Assembly: GCA_012837865.1 (NCBI GenBank)
Contig: DUQJ01000086.1
Location: forward strand, 1 to 51,405
Direction of reading: 5' to 3'
Source of the DNA: Clostridiales bacterium
GTDB lineage: Bacteria > Bacillota > Clostridia > Lachnospirales > Lachnospiraceae
DNA length: 51,405 nt
Both the position numbers and the translations under genes were made by a program. Each line of letters starts with the position of its first letter. Position 1 is the stretch's first letter. Under the pieces are notes generated by a model, which worked only from the letters and a program-made list of their open reading frames with translations, was not told where the DNA came from and searched no databases. Positions 1 through 7,996 of this stretch are shown here, piece by piece.

Positions 1-65
1 AATATATATTTAATCTTAGAGATAGCACAATAATCCATTGCTAATAATAAATTTAAACTATGTAA

Positions 66-103
66 AAGAGATAAAGGTAACCCATAGGTCACCTTTATCT
101 CTT
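66..103 (-). terminator. Rho-independent terminator hairpin
   Basis: A 13-bp inverted repeat (AAGAGATAAAGGT pairing with ACCTTTATCTCTT) has a 12-nt loop. The T-rich tail follows only in the minus direction, so it should end minus-strand transcription coming from the coding remnant at 123-290. Confidence 0.7.
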
Positions 104-122
104 AATTAATTCACCATAAGTT

Positions 123-290
123 TTACTTAAACTTGCTGTTTATATATTCATCTGCCCAATTTATATCTAAAATATTAGAAGTTTCAATATACATTTTTTG
201 TACATTTATTGATAATTCTGATTTAATTTCACTTTGAGCATAATGTACTATTATAAGTAAAACATCAAAATTTAGTATAATAATTATATA
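123..290 (-). pseudogene. 3' remnant of an unidentified minus-strand gene
   Basis: The minus strand is open for about 55 codons and ends in ...DINWADEYINSKFK and a TAA stop, followed directly by a terminator hairpin. No ATG, GTG or TTG start with a ribosome-binding site precedes it. An in-frame TAG lies just upstream, inside the start region of the FtsK fragment gene. The composition looks like the C-terminus of a real protein whose 5' part was lost when the FtsK fragment took its present position. The family is not recognisable. It could also be chance coding-like sequence. Confidence 0.3.
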
Positions 291-311
291 TGATAATTGG
301 AGGTTGAACTA

Positions 312-1094
312 ATGAAGGTTAAAAATATAAAACAAATTGAACCAGTTGAATCTAACTGCATATCAGTAGATTCTTATAATAAATTGTTTGCTGTTGGTGA
401 ACAAGGAAACTTAATGACCCACAATAGTGTATCTCAACAAAATGTAATAATTAGTTGTCTATTGAGACCTGAAAACTGGGTAATCTTAGGAATAGATCTA
501 AAAAGAGTGGAATTAACAAGATTTAAGAAGTTTGGAGTTAAAGTTGCAACAGATCTTGAGACTGCAGTAGAATTCCTAAGATTTGCTCAAGCAGTAATGA
601 TGAAAAGATATGAAAGAATGGAAGAATTAGGAGTTAATGACTTTGAAGATTTACCAGAACCTTTGCAAGCATTAATGGTTATGATTGATGAGGCTGGCGA
701 ACTGTTGTCCCCTACAGGCGCTAAAGCGTTATCTGAGAATACTAAAATAATGACATCTCAAGGTTACAAATTGCTTAAAGATATAAAAGTAGGAGATATT
801 GTATTAGACAACAATAGCAAACCAACAAAAGTTACTGCCAAGTATAAACCTATAACTCAGAAGCATTATAATGTTAAAATTTCTAGAGACAAAGATGGTG
901 AAAGAGAAGAATTCATCGCAGGGGAAGAACATTATTGGGTAGTTTACATTGCTCACCCAGATGACAATATTGATGGACCATTACTTTTGGACACAATGGA
1001 AATTAAAAAAATGATGACAGAAAACCAAAGTAAGCCTGAAGAAGAGAGAAGAAAGTTGAAGATAAAGAAGGTGAAGGCTGCTACAGCAAGCTAA
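312..1094 (+). CDS. FtsK/SpoIIIE-type ATPase, middle fragment flanked by two split-intein halves
   Basis: Start is ATG 312, placed by the GGAGG at 299-303; an upstream in-frame TTG at 297 sits before that site. Residues 1-38 look like an intein C-half: C16 in NCISVD (block F) and MTHN ending at N38. S39 then begins FtsK sequence matching the stretch right after a Walker A Lys, so the first intein sits inside the P-loop. Residues 39-138 carry FtsK middle sequence with DLKRVEL and Walker B VMIDEAGELL (D126, E127). Residues 139-260 look like an intein N-half: ALSENTKI with Ala at position 1, KVGDIVLD, and EEHYW with H207 and W209. FtsK-type ATPases move double-stranded DNA, and in Gram-positive conjugation (TcpA type) they act as coupling proteins. 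The protein should work only after trans-splicing to an upstream N-terminal piece (outside the window) and to the gene at 6705. Confidence 0.88.
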   Translation: MKVKNIKQIEPVESNCISVDSYNKLFAVGEQGNLMTHNSVSQQNVIISCLLRPENWVILGIDLKRVELTRFKKFGVKVATDLETAVEFLRFAQAVMMKRYERMEELGVNDFEDLPEPLQALMVMIDEAGELLSPTGAKALSENTKIMTSQGYKLLKDIKVGDIVLDNNSKPTKVTAKYKPITQKHYNVKISRDKDGEREEFIAGEEHYWVVYIAHPDDNIDGPLLLDTMEIKKMMTENQSKPEEERRKLKIKKVKAATAS

Positions 1095-1105
1095 ACACTT
1101 GTGAG

Positions 1106-1519
1106 TTGATATTATTAATCAACAATAGGGAGATAAGAAGAAAGCTTGCTGAAAAGAACGAAGATAGAGTGTTTGAGTGCTTTTCAGATAAGCATGAAAT
1201 TAAGTCTGACAGACCAAGTGGAAAATTCTTTGATAAAAATGTAGGAAAGCATGCTTCTAAGGTTTTTGCAGACATGGCTAGTGACCACAAGTTCTATAGA
1301 TATGCAAACAATCAGGGAGATGCAGAAGAACATTATGCAAGAACTGGAACTAAGATCATTAATTACAACGAAGATACTGTTGCTCAAAAGGTGGCCTTTG
1401 AGTTAGCAAAGGAGTTCCATGACAACAAGGTTCTCAATGGTGTTCTTAATTCAGACAACAAGCAAATAGTCAACAGAATGAGGAAGAGACTTGAGAAAAT
1501 GTTTCCAATAGAAGACTAA
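1106..1519 (+). CDS. hypothetical protein, 137 aa
   Basis: An open frame of 137 codons starts at a TTG 11 nt after the stop of the FtsK middle fragment, in another frame. It has no clear ribosome-binding site at that start, so the true start may be internal or translation may be coupled. It is rich in Lys, Asp and Glu, has no membrane segment, and ends in a basic helix (RMRKRLEKMF). I do not recognise the family. A strong terminator follows, so it is probably last in the FtsK-fragment transcript. It could be a separate cargo gene or a degraded part of the insertion between the FtsK pieces. Confidence 0.55.
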   Translation: MILLINNREIRRKLAEKNEDRVFECFSDKHEIKSDRPSGKFFDKNVGKHASKVFADMASDHKFYRYANNQGDAEEHYARTGTKIINYNEDTVAQKVAFELAKEFHDNKVLNGVLNSDNKQIVNRMRKRLEKMFPIED

Positions 1520-1525
1520 TGAAAA

Positions 1526-1551
1526 AAGTAGCCCATAAGGGCTGCTTTTTT
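1526..1551. terminator. Bidirectional terminator
   Basis: AGCCC pairs with GGGCT inside an A-run and a T-run. It lies between the converging genes ending at 1519 (+) and 1553 (-) and can serve both. Confidence 0.75.
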
Positions 1552-1552
1552 G

Positions 1553-2251
1553 TTACTCTAAGTTATCTCTTGACATGTCATAAACTCCTGCTAAAATAGT
1601 TCCTCGAGTTTCTTTTGGATCTGTGCTCTTGTCTCCTATTCTTCCATGGGAAACTAATGTGTTTTTAAGTTCTCCTGAAGAAAACTTGAAGTCTACGTCG
1701 TAAACAGTGTCCGGACCTCCACTTAAGTAGTCGTTAAACTCTTCTTCTGAGTCAAAGTCCTCTTCAACCATTGAGTACTCATAGACTTCACCTTCAACCT
1801 TATACTCATCTTCTCCAATCTTACTTACGTTAGCTTTCAGTTCTACAGGAGTGTTTAAGAAAGACTCAGTGTTGTAGGATACTGATAAGTCTTCTTCTGA
1901 TAAGCCCTTGTCTAAGACTTGCTTGACATTATCTTTGTTCATAGGCTCTCTCATAGCGCTCCCAGTTGCCTGGTACTTGTTTCCTTGATAATATTCATCA
2001 ATATTGTACTGAGATTGGATATTGGCGTCAGCAGCTGAGTGGGCCTCCTCCATAGAGTTAAAATCTCCCATTCCACCTAATGGGCTGACTCCTGAGATTA
2101 TTCCGTGTTGACTTTCAAGCTTTTTGTCAATATGCTCTTGGGCCTCACTTAATGTATCAAAGTGCTCGCCTTCTCCACCTAATGGACAATTTCCAGATTT
2201 TGCTTTACATGGTGCTGGAACCCCATGTTTATTAATATGAAATTTTGACAT
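1553..2251 (-). CDS. FHINKHG-module protein, 232 aa
   Basis: Start is ATG 2251, about 10 nt after TAGGAGG; an in-frame TTG two codons upstream is too close to that site. Residues 1-45 form the Cys/His module shared by several genes here: FHINKHGVPAPCKAK, then SGNCPLGG, then HFD, with two Cys seven residues apart. Residues about 53-82 repeat the second half of the module (SPLGG...DFNSMEEA) with Cys changed to Ser. The acidic C-terminal half is clearly related to that of the gene at 3849-4760 (shared patterns YSM.E.DFD and ...GVYDMSRD/GLYDLSRE), so the two are paralogues. No enzyme motif is visible. Function is unknown; the shared N-terminus on variable C-termini suggests a targeting or delivery tag. 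Confidence 0.8.
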   Translation of the reverse strand: MSKFHINKHGVPAPCKAKSGNCPLGGEGEHFDTLSEAQEHIDKKLESQHGIISGVSPLGGMGDFNSMEEAHSAADANIQSQYNIDEYYQGNKYQATGSAMREPMNKDNVKQVLDKGLSEEDLSVSYNTESFLNTPVELKANVSKIGEDEYKVEGEVYEYSMVEEDFDSEEEFNDYLSGGPDTVYDVDFKFSSGELKNTLVSHGRIGDKSTDPKETRGTILAGVYDMSRDNLE

Positions 2252-2377
2252 CTTCAATCAACCTCCTATATTGTTATGTTATAAAAAATATTATGCAACA
2301 TCTCATACAAATATCGCTTAAGTGGCTGATGCTTGTAATAGCTGATATTACAACACAAACAAAAAGGAGGTTTACAC

Positions 2378-3586
2378 ATGACAAATAAATGGCATATTAA
2401 CAAAAAAGGAACTCCTGCGTTATGCAGGGCTAAAAAGGGAAACTGTCCTCTTGGTCAACATTATGATTCAGAAACAAACGCAAGCAATGCAGTAGAATCT
2501 CAGATGAAGGAGCAGTACGGACTGCTTCCACAAAATAAAATGAGTGTTGAACGGAAAAAAGATTTAGCTGAACTTATAAAGAGAATCTCTGGAACAAGGG
2601 CTCCTGGATTTGATTATGAAATATACGCATCTCTTTCAATTGCAGAAGAAATGGGTTTAAATAAGGTTTCTATAACAGACAAAAATGGCTTGACAGTTAA
2701 CATTGCAACAGATAACGACAATAAACAAGTAGATGCAAGTCTTTATGTAGATAGATCTGTCAAAGCAATTAAAAATTATTATGAAGGAATGGGCGTTCCT
2801 ATAAAAGATGAATCTACCTTAGCAAGAGTAGTTTACCATAGTGATGACATCAATAAAGGAACTCTTGTCCAGTCCGGTGGACCCAATGTTCTAGACGCTG
2901 CAATTATTAAAGCAGATGAAATAGTAGATATTGTGGAAATTAAGAATATTTCTGGGGGGGCTCAGCTTCCTGTAACCACACTTAAAATAGATCAGTATGG
3001 ACACATATCTGACAAAAGTTTAAACTTGCAAAAGAATTACATGAAAGAGGCTATAAAACATGTGAAGATACAAGACGCTGATGGAACAGATCATAAGGTA
3101 GACTTTGGGGACCCTGAGAAAAATAAGAGATTCCCATTACATCATTTTGTAGAACAATATAAGGATAAAGGGGCTACCTCCTTCATATACACAACTAATA
3201 ATGGTGAAGAGATAAACAGAGTTGACTTGACACGAAATACCGATGAAGTTGTTGACGACCTTATAGATAGAAACATTGAGGCTAACGTGACTTTAAGGGC
3301 TAACCTTAGCAGTAAAAAGGCAAATCAAAAAGATATTAAACGATTCAATAATATTCTAAGCAAGGATTACTTTAAATCCGGGAGAACTTCAAATACAGAA
3401 TCCTTCACTTTGAAAAGCATTAAAGAGGATAAGATCTCAAAGGCTGGCAAGTTTGTCCGAGTCGGTGGATACATTCTTCCTATTAAATATGACAATTACA
3501 AGGAGAACTTAAATAAGAGAATAAATAAGTCTGACATGAAGGCTTTCCGACTTGTGCTTACTGGGAATATTAAAACTCATTATTAA
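2378..3586 (+). CDS. FHINKHG-module protein with possible PD-(D/E)XK nuclease-like C-terminus, 402 aa
   Basis: A good AAGGAGG precedes ATG 2378. Residues 1-50 carry the module in variant form: KWHINKKGTPALCRAK, KGNCPLG, HYDS. The remaining 350 residues are unrelated to the other module proteins. Around residue 175-190, LDAAIIKADEIVDIVEIK resembles the D...(D/E)xK core of PD-(D/E)XK nucleases, with VEIK as the E-x-K part; this is a motif-level guess only. The C-terminal part is Lys-rich. No signal peptide or membrane segment is visible. It is divergent from the module gene at 1553 and shares their intergenic promoter region. If it is a nuclease it could be an effector sent into a recipient; otherwise its role is unknown. 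Confidence 0.8.
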   Translation: MTNKWHINKKGTPALCRAKKGNCPLGQHYDSETNASNAVESQMKEQYGLLPQNKMSVERKKDLAELIKRISGTRAPGFDYEIYASLSIAEEMGLNKVSITDKNGLTVNIATDNDNKQVDASLYVDRSVKAIKNYYEGMGVPIKDESTLARVVYHSDDINKGTLVQSGGPNVLDAAIIKADEIVDIVEIKNISGGAQLPVTTLKIDQYGHISDKSLNLQKNYMKEAIKHVKIQDADGTDHKVDFGDPEKNKRFPLHHFVEQYKDKGATSFIYTTNNGEEINRVDLTRNTDEVVDDLIDRNIEANVTLRANLSSKKANQKDIKRFNNILSKDYFKSGRTSNTESFTLKSIKEDKISKAGKFVRVGGYILPIKYDNYKENLNKRINKSDMKAFRLVLTGNIKTHY

Positions 3587-3760
3587 ATACAACACCACAA
3601 TAATTTTAAGAGATACTGACTTAAATGGATAGTGTTTCTTTTTCAATACCAACGTGCAGGAAATGTCTTATATAGACTGTGCCAACTCCTATTATTAGAC
3701 TACAATAAATAACCCAAATAAACTTTCAAATTTAATCTTTGTAACTAAATAAATTAAAAA

Positions 3761-3796
3761 CAACAAGAGAGTCTTTTAAGAGACTCTCTTGTTGTT
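3761..3796. terminator. Bidirectional terminator
   Basis: A long near-perfect inverted repeat (AACAAGAGAGTCT with AGACTCTCTTGTT) lies between converging genes ending at 3586 (+) and 3849 (-). Confidence 0.8.
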
Positions 3797-3848
3797 GGTA
3801 AATAAAATTATTTATTTTTAAGATATAGTACACTTACTGTAATTTTAA

Positions 3849-4760
3849 TCAATATATGCTTTCTCTTGATAAATCATATAGTCCTGTAGATATAGCCCCA
3901 ATTGATTTATATTCTTCCTTGGTTTTTGCAGCTATTACAGACATTCCTGACGGCACCTTTTCCACATCATATCTAGAAAATCTTTGTTCCTTTTTTAATA
4001 TATCTTTAAGTTCATCCCCAGTAAACTTAAGGTTTACATCGTGCTTAGTATCTGGATTATCATTTATATAGTCCTTAAATTCTTTTATTGTGTCAAAATC
4101 ATCCTCAAACATAGAGTATTCTTTAAATTCTCCTTTAATTTGATACTCATTATCTCCAATCTTTTTAATTTCAGCCTTTAAGTCAATAGGGGTGCCATAA
4201 AATGAATTAGCATTGTAATCTAAAGAAAATTTTCCATATTTAAATCCATTATCAAATACTTCTTTTACATTGTGCTTATCTATAAGTTTTGTGAATCTGC
4301 TGGCTGCCTTTCTTGATATTGCGAAATCATTAAGTTGATAAGTTGATTCATAGGGCTTATCTTGTTCCATAAGCATTTCTCTCGTTACTTGCACCTCCTC
4401 AATATCATCCCTTAGTAATTCCTCATGAGCACTACCTGCATAATAAACTTCTCTAATATGCTCCATTGCCTCCAATTCGTCATCGAATAAGTCATCTCCA
4501 AATTGGTATTTATAAACATAATCTCCTTCTTGAATAATAATACCATGTTCAGTCTCCACTATATATGACTCATCCTCTTCACTATTCACTTCAGGTAAAT
4601 ACCCATGTTCTGAAGCATTTGCTTTGTCAGCGTAAGCTTGAGCTTCTTCTTGAGTGTCAAAGTGATTGTCATTACCACTTTCACCACCATAGGGACAATT
4701 TCCTTTTTTCGCTTTACAGGGGGCAGGTACTCCATGCTTATTAATATGAAATTTTGACAT
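3849..4760 (-). CDS. FHINKHG-module protein, 303 aa
   Basis: ATG 4760 is preceded on the minus strand by AAGGAGG. Residues 1-50 are the shared module (FHINKHGVPAPCKAK, GNCPYGG, HFDT, then an Ala/Glu-rich helix). A middle region of about 100 residues is acidic and unique. Residues about 165-303 align with the C-terminal domain of the 1553-2251 protein (segments YNANSFYGTPIDLKA, EYSMFEDDFDT, GLYDLSRES). The family is not recognised and no catalytic motif stands out. It sits between the split FtsK pieces, which suggests it arrived as cargo of the insertion. It may be a paralogous effector or immunity-type protein, but nothing in the sequence decides that. Confidence 0.8.
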   Translation of the reverse strand: MSKFHINKHGVPAPCKAKKGNCPYGGESGNDNHFDTQEEAQAYADKANASEHGYLPEVNSEEDESYIVETEHGIIIQEGDYVYKYQFGDDLFDDELEAMEHIREVYYAGSAHEELLRDDIEEVQVTREMLMEQDKPYESTYQLNDFAISRKAASRFTKLIDKHNVKEVFDNGFKYGKFSLDYNANSFYGTPIDLKAEIKKIGDNEYQIKGEFKEYSMFEDDFDTIKEFKDYINDNPDTKHDVNLKFTGDELKDILKKEQRFSRYDVEKVPSGMSVIAAKTKEEYKSIGAISTGLYDLSRESIY

Positions 4761-4869
4761 AATATCTCCTCCTTTTATGATATATATAATAAAATATCAT
4801 AAGGTCACAATTTATGAAATGGTATAATATATATATAAATTATTTTATGTATTTTTCAAACATTAACAA

Positions 4870-6687
4870 ATGAAAGGAATAACAAAATTGTTTACTAAAA
4901 AATGTCCACTTTGTAAAAAAATATTTAATACAAATAGGGAGAAACAAATATTTTGCAAAACACCTCATGAGATAATTTGCTTTGGATGCAAGAAAAAATT
5001 TATGTTAAAAAAACCAAAAAAAGATCAATACTTATATACTTGTGGAGATTACGAATGCAGATCAATTCTCACAAAACATGTCAACATGAAAAAGTATGGT
5101 GTAGAAAACACTACTCAACTTAAAGAAGTACAAGAAAGAATGAAAAAAACCACATTTGAAAGATATGGGGTAGAACATGCATTTCAATCTGAAGAAGTTA
5201 AAAATAAAATAAACAAAACAAATTTAAAAAGATATGGAACAAAAAATCCAAGATGGCACAATGAAGAATCTAGAAAAAAGGCTGAACAAACAAATTTAGA
5301 AAGATATGGCCATATAAATCCTTTTGGAGGAAAAGAAATAAAAGAAAAGATTGTAAATATAAACATGAATAAATATAGTGTTCCTTGGACAACTCAGGCT
5401 GAAGAAGTCAAAGCAAAAATGAAACAATCTTATATTGAAAATTTTGGTGTTGATAATCCAGCTAAATCGAAAGAAGTACAGATAAAAATGAAGAAGACTA
5501 CACTTAAAAGATATGGATCAGAACATTACATGAATTCTGAAAAAGGACAAGAAGAATTTCAACAAGCTATCTTTGATAAATATGGAGTATATAACAGTTC
5601 TCATATTGGTATAAAAAATTATGATGATTATATTAATCTTGAAAAGTTTTTATTAAAAACCGATAAATCTATAACAGAAATAGCTGAATACTTTAATCTA
5701 CCTAGAAGAAGGATTAGAAAAATAATTATTGATTTAGGTTTACAAGATCACTTTGAAGATCTATATGTTAATTCAATAAAAGAAGAAAACTTTGAAAACT
5801 TCTTAACCAAAAATGAAAATTTAAAAGAAATTAAATATATTAGAAATGATAGAACAGTTTTAAAAGGTAAAGAAATAGATTTCTATTTTCCAGAACATAA
5901 TCTTGGTATTGAAATATCCCCCACATATACCCATAATTCAAAAGTTGGTTGGGGAGGAAAAGGCAATGGATTATCTTCAACATACCATTTAAATAAATTC
6001 ATTGATTGTGAAAATAAAGGTGTAGAATTATTAACAATATTTGATTGGCATGATTGGAACAAGATTTTAGAAATGATTGAAAATAAATTACAAGGTTCGA
6101 ACAAAAGAGTTTATGCTAGAAAAACGCAATATTCTGAAGTTAATTATATTTACAAAGATCTTTTTAATAAGCTTTCAGAATGGCATATTTTGAGTTTACC
6201 TAGCAACTTCAAAAGAAAGTCTGATGTTAGTATATTGTCTTATCAAAATACAATTGTTGGGATTGCACTTTGGGGTGATATTAATAATAATACAATAGAA
6301 TTAAAAAGATTAGTGTTTAAACCTGGAGTAAGTGTGCCAGGAGGAGCTTCTAAGTTGATTAAAAATTATATTAAAGATAAAAATCTTCAAGGAGTTTCTA
6401 CGTTTAGTGATTGTGATTTAGGAACTGGCTCAGTTTATAGAACTATAGGATTTGAATTAGTTGAGGAATCTAAACCAGTTTTGAATTATTATAATATCGA
6501 GCATGATAAACATATCAAACATTTTTCTTTGATTAGACAGGGTGCTGATAGACTGCTTAAAAATTTTCCTAATTACAATCATGTAGGGATTGGCGATAAT
6601 TTACCAAGTAATAAAGAAATAGTCGAAAGCTATGGATTCCTACCTGTTTATGATTGCGGATACAGAAAATGGAAATTAAATCTTTAA
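4870..6687 (+). CDS. EDxHD (Vsr-like) homing endonuclease with RYG repeats, 605 aa
   Basis: Start ATG 4870 has only a weak ribosome-binding site. Residues 1-60 contain CxxC pairs (CPLCKK, CFGCKK, CGDYEC) likely to bind zinc. Residues about 70-245 are six or more repeats of about 27 residues built on RYGVEN/RYGTKN...K.K..., as in phage homing endonucleases. An HTH-like stretch (TEIAEYFNLPRRRIRKI) follows. Residues about 330-400 form the nuclease core: KEIDFYFP with E335 and D337, GIEIS with E348, H355, and FDWHDW with D392 and H394, fitting the EDxHD class named from I-Bth0305I. The C-terminal 190 residues are a further domain common in such proteins. It lies 17 nt before the C-terminal FtsK piece. 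This is the layout described for fractured genes with split inteins and free-standing endonucleases, so it probably spreads this arrangement by cutting the intact FtsK gene. Confidence 0.82.
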   Translation: MKGITKLFTKKCPLCKKIFNTNREKQIFCKTPHEIICFGCKKKFMLKKPKKDQYLYTCGDYECRSILTKHVNMKKYGVENTTQLKEVQERMKKTTFERYGVEHAFQSEEVKNKINKTNLKRYGTKNPRWHNEESRKKAEQTNLERYGHINPFGGKEIKEKIVNINMNKYSVPWTTQAEEVKAKMKQSYIENFGVDNPAKSKEVQIKMKKTTLKRYGSEHYMNSEKGQEEFQQAIFDKYGVYNSSHIGIKNYDDYINLEKFLLKTDKSITEIAEYFNLPRRRIRKIIIDLGLQDHFEDLYVNSIKEENFENFLTKNENLKEIKYIRNDRTVLKGKEIDFYFPEHNLGIEISPTYTHNSKVGWGGKGNGLSSTYHLNKFIDCENKGVELLTIFDWHDWNKILEMIENKLQGSNKRVYARKTQYSEVNYIYKDLFNKLSEWHILSLPSNFKRKSDVSILSYQNTIVGIALWGDINNNTIELKRLVFKPGVSVPGGASKLIKNYIKDKNLQGVSTFSDCDLGTGSVYRTIGFELVEESKPVLNYYNIEHDKHIKHFSLIRQGADRLLKNFPNYNHVGIGDNLPSNKEIVESYGFLPVYDCGYRKWKLNL

Positions 6688-6704
6688 GATAAGGAGGAAA
6701 ATGC

Positions 6705-7346
6705 GTGAAAAGTAATTCAGTAATATCCATTGATGACTTTAATAATTTAGATGAAGATTGGTTTACGATAGATGACATTGAGACAACTGAACCAAAAGAT
6801 GAACTATATTGCATATCTGTGGATTCACCTGACAAGCAATTTTTAATAGGTGAACTAGGGGTACCTACTCACAATACAGATGAAGCAAAAGAGGCTGATG
6901 AATTAAAAGGCGAATCAGTTATGATTATAGGTTCCATTGCTCGCTTAGGCCGGGCTTCAGGTGTACACATCGTAATTGCCACGCAAAGACCAGATGCAAA
7001 ATTAATTCCCGGTGAAGTCCGAGACAACTTAGCAGTACGCATAGGTTGTGGTAGATTAAAGCCATCTGCCTCACTTATGATGTTTGATTCAAATATTGGG
7101 CAAAGAATACACGCCAATCCCAAAGGCGGAATGTATGTTCAAGTGCATGGTGCTGGCAACATGGGACAAGGATTCTTCGCGCCAAACTCATGGCTAGACA
7201 AATATTATAATGAACATGGTTTATTTGAGAATGCCAAGCCTGCTGAGGTTGTAAAAGATTTAGATGACACCATGAAGAAAGCAGACAAAGAATTTATAGA
7301 ATATTGGGACGAAGATATGGATGCATTACATGAAGTTGCTGATTAA
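6705..7346 (+). CDS. FtsK/SpoIIIE-type ATPase, C-terminal fragment with split-intein C-half
   Basis: Start is GTG 6705, 7 nt after AAGGAGG; the ATG at 6701 is out of frame and stops at once. Residues 1-57 look like an intein C-half: YCISVD with C36 at block F, then GVPTHN with T55, H56 and N57, and extein residue T58. Residues 58-213 are the end of the FtsK motor: SIARLGRASGVHIVIATQRP is the classic post-Walker B stretch, and RDNLAVRIGCGRLKPSAS matches FtsK/TcpA-type ATPases. The partner N-half is residues 139-260 of the gene at 312. No FtsK gamma domain follows the motor, which fits a conjugative coupling protein better than a chromosome-segregation FtsK. The piece cannot be an ATPase by itself because the Walker A and B are encoded elsewhere. 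Confidence 0.9.
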   Translation: MKSNSVISIDDFNNLDEDWFTIDDIETTEPKDELYCISVDSPDKQFLIGELGVPTHNTDEAKEADELKGESVMIIGSIARLGRASGVHIVIATQRPDAKLIPGEVRDNLAVRIGCGRLKPSASLMMFDSNIGQRIHANPKGGMYVQVHGAGNMGQGFFAPNSWLDKYYNEHGLFENAKPAEVVKDLDDTMKKADKEFIEYWDEDMDALHEVAD

Positions 7347-7367
7347 AAAATCAGCAATTTTAATTTT
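7338..7367 (+). terminator. Terminator overlapping the FtsK C-fragment stop
   Basis: GCTGATT pairs with the following AATCAGC across an A-rich loop. A TTTTAATTTT tail follows. The hairpin overlaps the stop codon. Confidence 0.55.
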
Positions 7368-7410
7368 AAAGACTAATGAATTAAAATAAGTAAATGGAAA
7401 GAGGATTAAT

Positions 7411-7995
7411 ATGTTAACTTTCTCTAAGAATAACTCTGTTGTATTTTGCAAAACCAAAGATAAATATGGTGGGCTTTCAAATATGTGTGCTGGTTATCCC
7501 ATAAACGTCAATGGAGTTATCTTTAATACATCTGAAGCTTTATATCAATCATTGAAATTTCCACATAATGTAGAAGTTCAAAGAAAAATATTAGAAGCTA
7601 GAAGCCCTATGGCAGCTAAAATGATAAGTAAGGAATTTATTGAATTTGAACGCCCTGATTGGCGTGAAGTTAATATAGACATTATGAGATGGTGTCTAAG
7701 GGCTAAGTTGATATGCAATTGGAGTAAGCTAGGTGAACTTCTAATGTCTACATATAATCTTCAAATAGTAGAGTTGTCTTACAAAGATGACTTTTGGGGT
7801 GCCAAACCAATAGGTGATAATTTTAAAGGTTATAATATATTAGGAAGACTATTAAATGAATTGCGTGATGATTACATAAAAACTGGTGACCGTGCTTGTT
7901 ATCAACTTAAACCATTAAATATACCTGACTTCTTATTATTTAATGAACAAATAGAAAAAATAGTAATAACACGAAATCATACTAAGGGGATATAA
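7411..7995 (+). CDS. NADAR/YbiA-like N-glycosidase domain protein
   Basis: A GAGG-type site precedes ATG 7411. The 194-residue protein matches the usual length of single-domain NADAR (YbiA) proteins: an N-terminal GGLSNMCAGYPI segment, the conserved TSEALYQSLKF region (usual form SEhhYQAxKF), and a C-terminal GDNFKGYNILGRLLNELR (usual form GxNxLGxhLMxVR). NADAR proteins cleave N-glycosidic bonds in ADP-ribose and riboflavin-pathway compounds, and some remove ADP-ribose from guanine in DNA as antitoxins to DarT-like toxins. On a mobile element a counter-defence or antitoxin role is plausible, but no DarT-like toxin is adjacent. Its stop is followed at once by the CPBP gene, so the two are probably co-transcribed. 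Confidence 0.85.
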   Translation: MLTFSKNNSVVFCKTKDKYGGLSNMCAGYPINVNGVIFNTSEALYQSLKFPHNVEVQRKILEARSPMAAKMISKEFIEFERPDWREVNIDIMRWCLRAKLICNWSKLGELLMSTYNLQIVELSYKDDFWGAKPIGDNFKGYNILGRLLNELRDDYIKTGDRACYQLKPLNIPDFLLFNEQIEKIVITRNHTKGI

Positions 7996-7996
7996 A

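Noticed and set aside
312-1094. Ordinary class 1 intein with Ser or Cys at position 1
   Set aside because: The block A pattern ALSENTKI aligns best with Ala at position 1, and the W-C-T residues are all present, which fits class 3.
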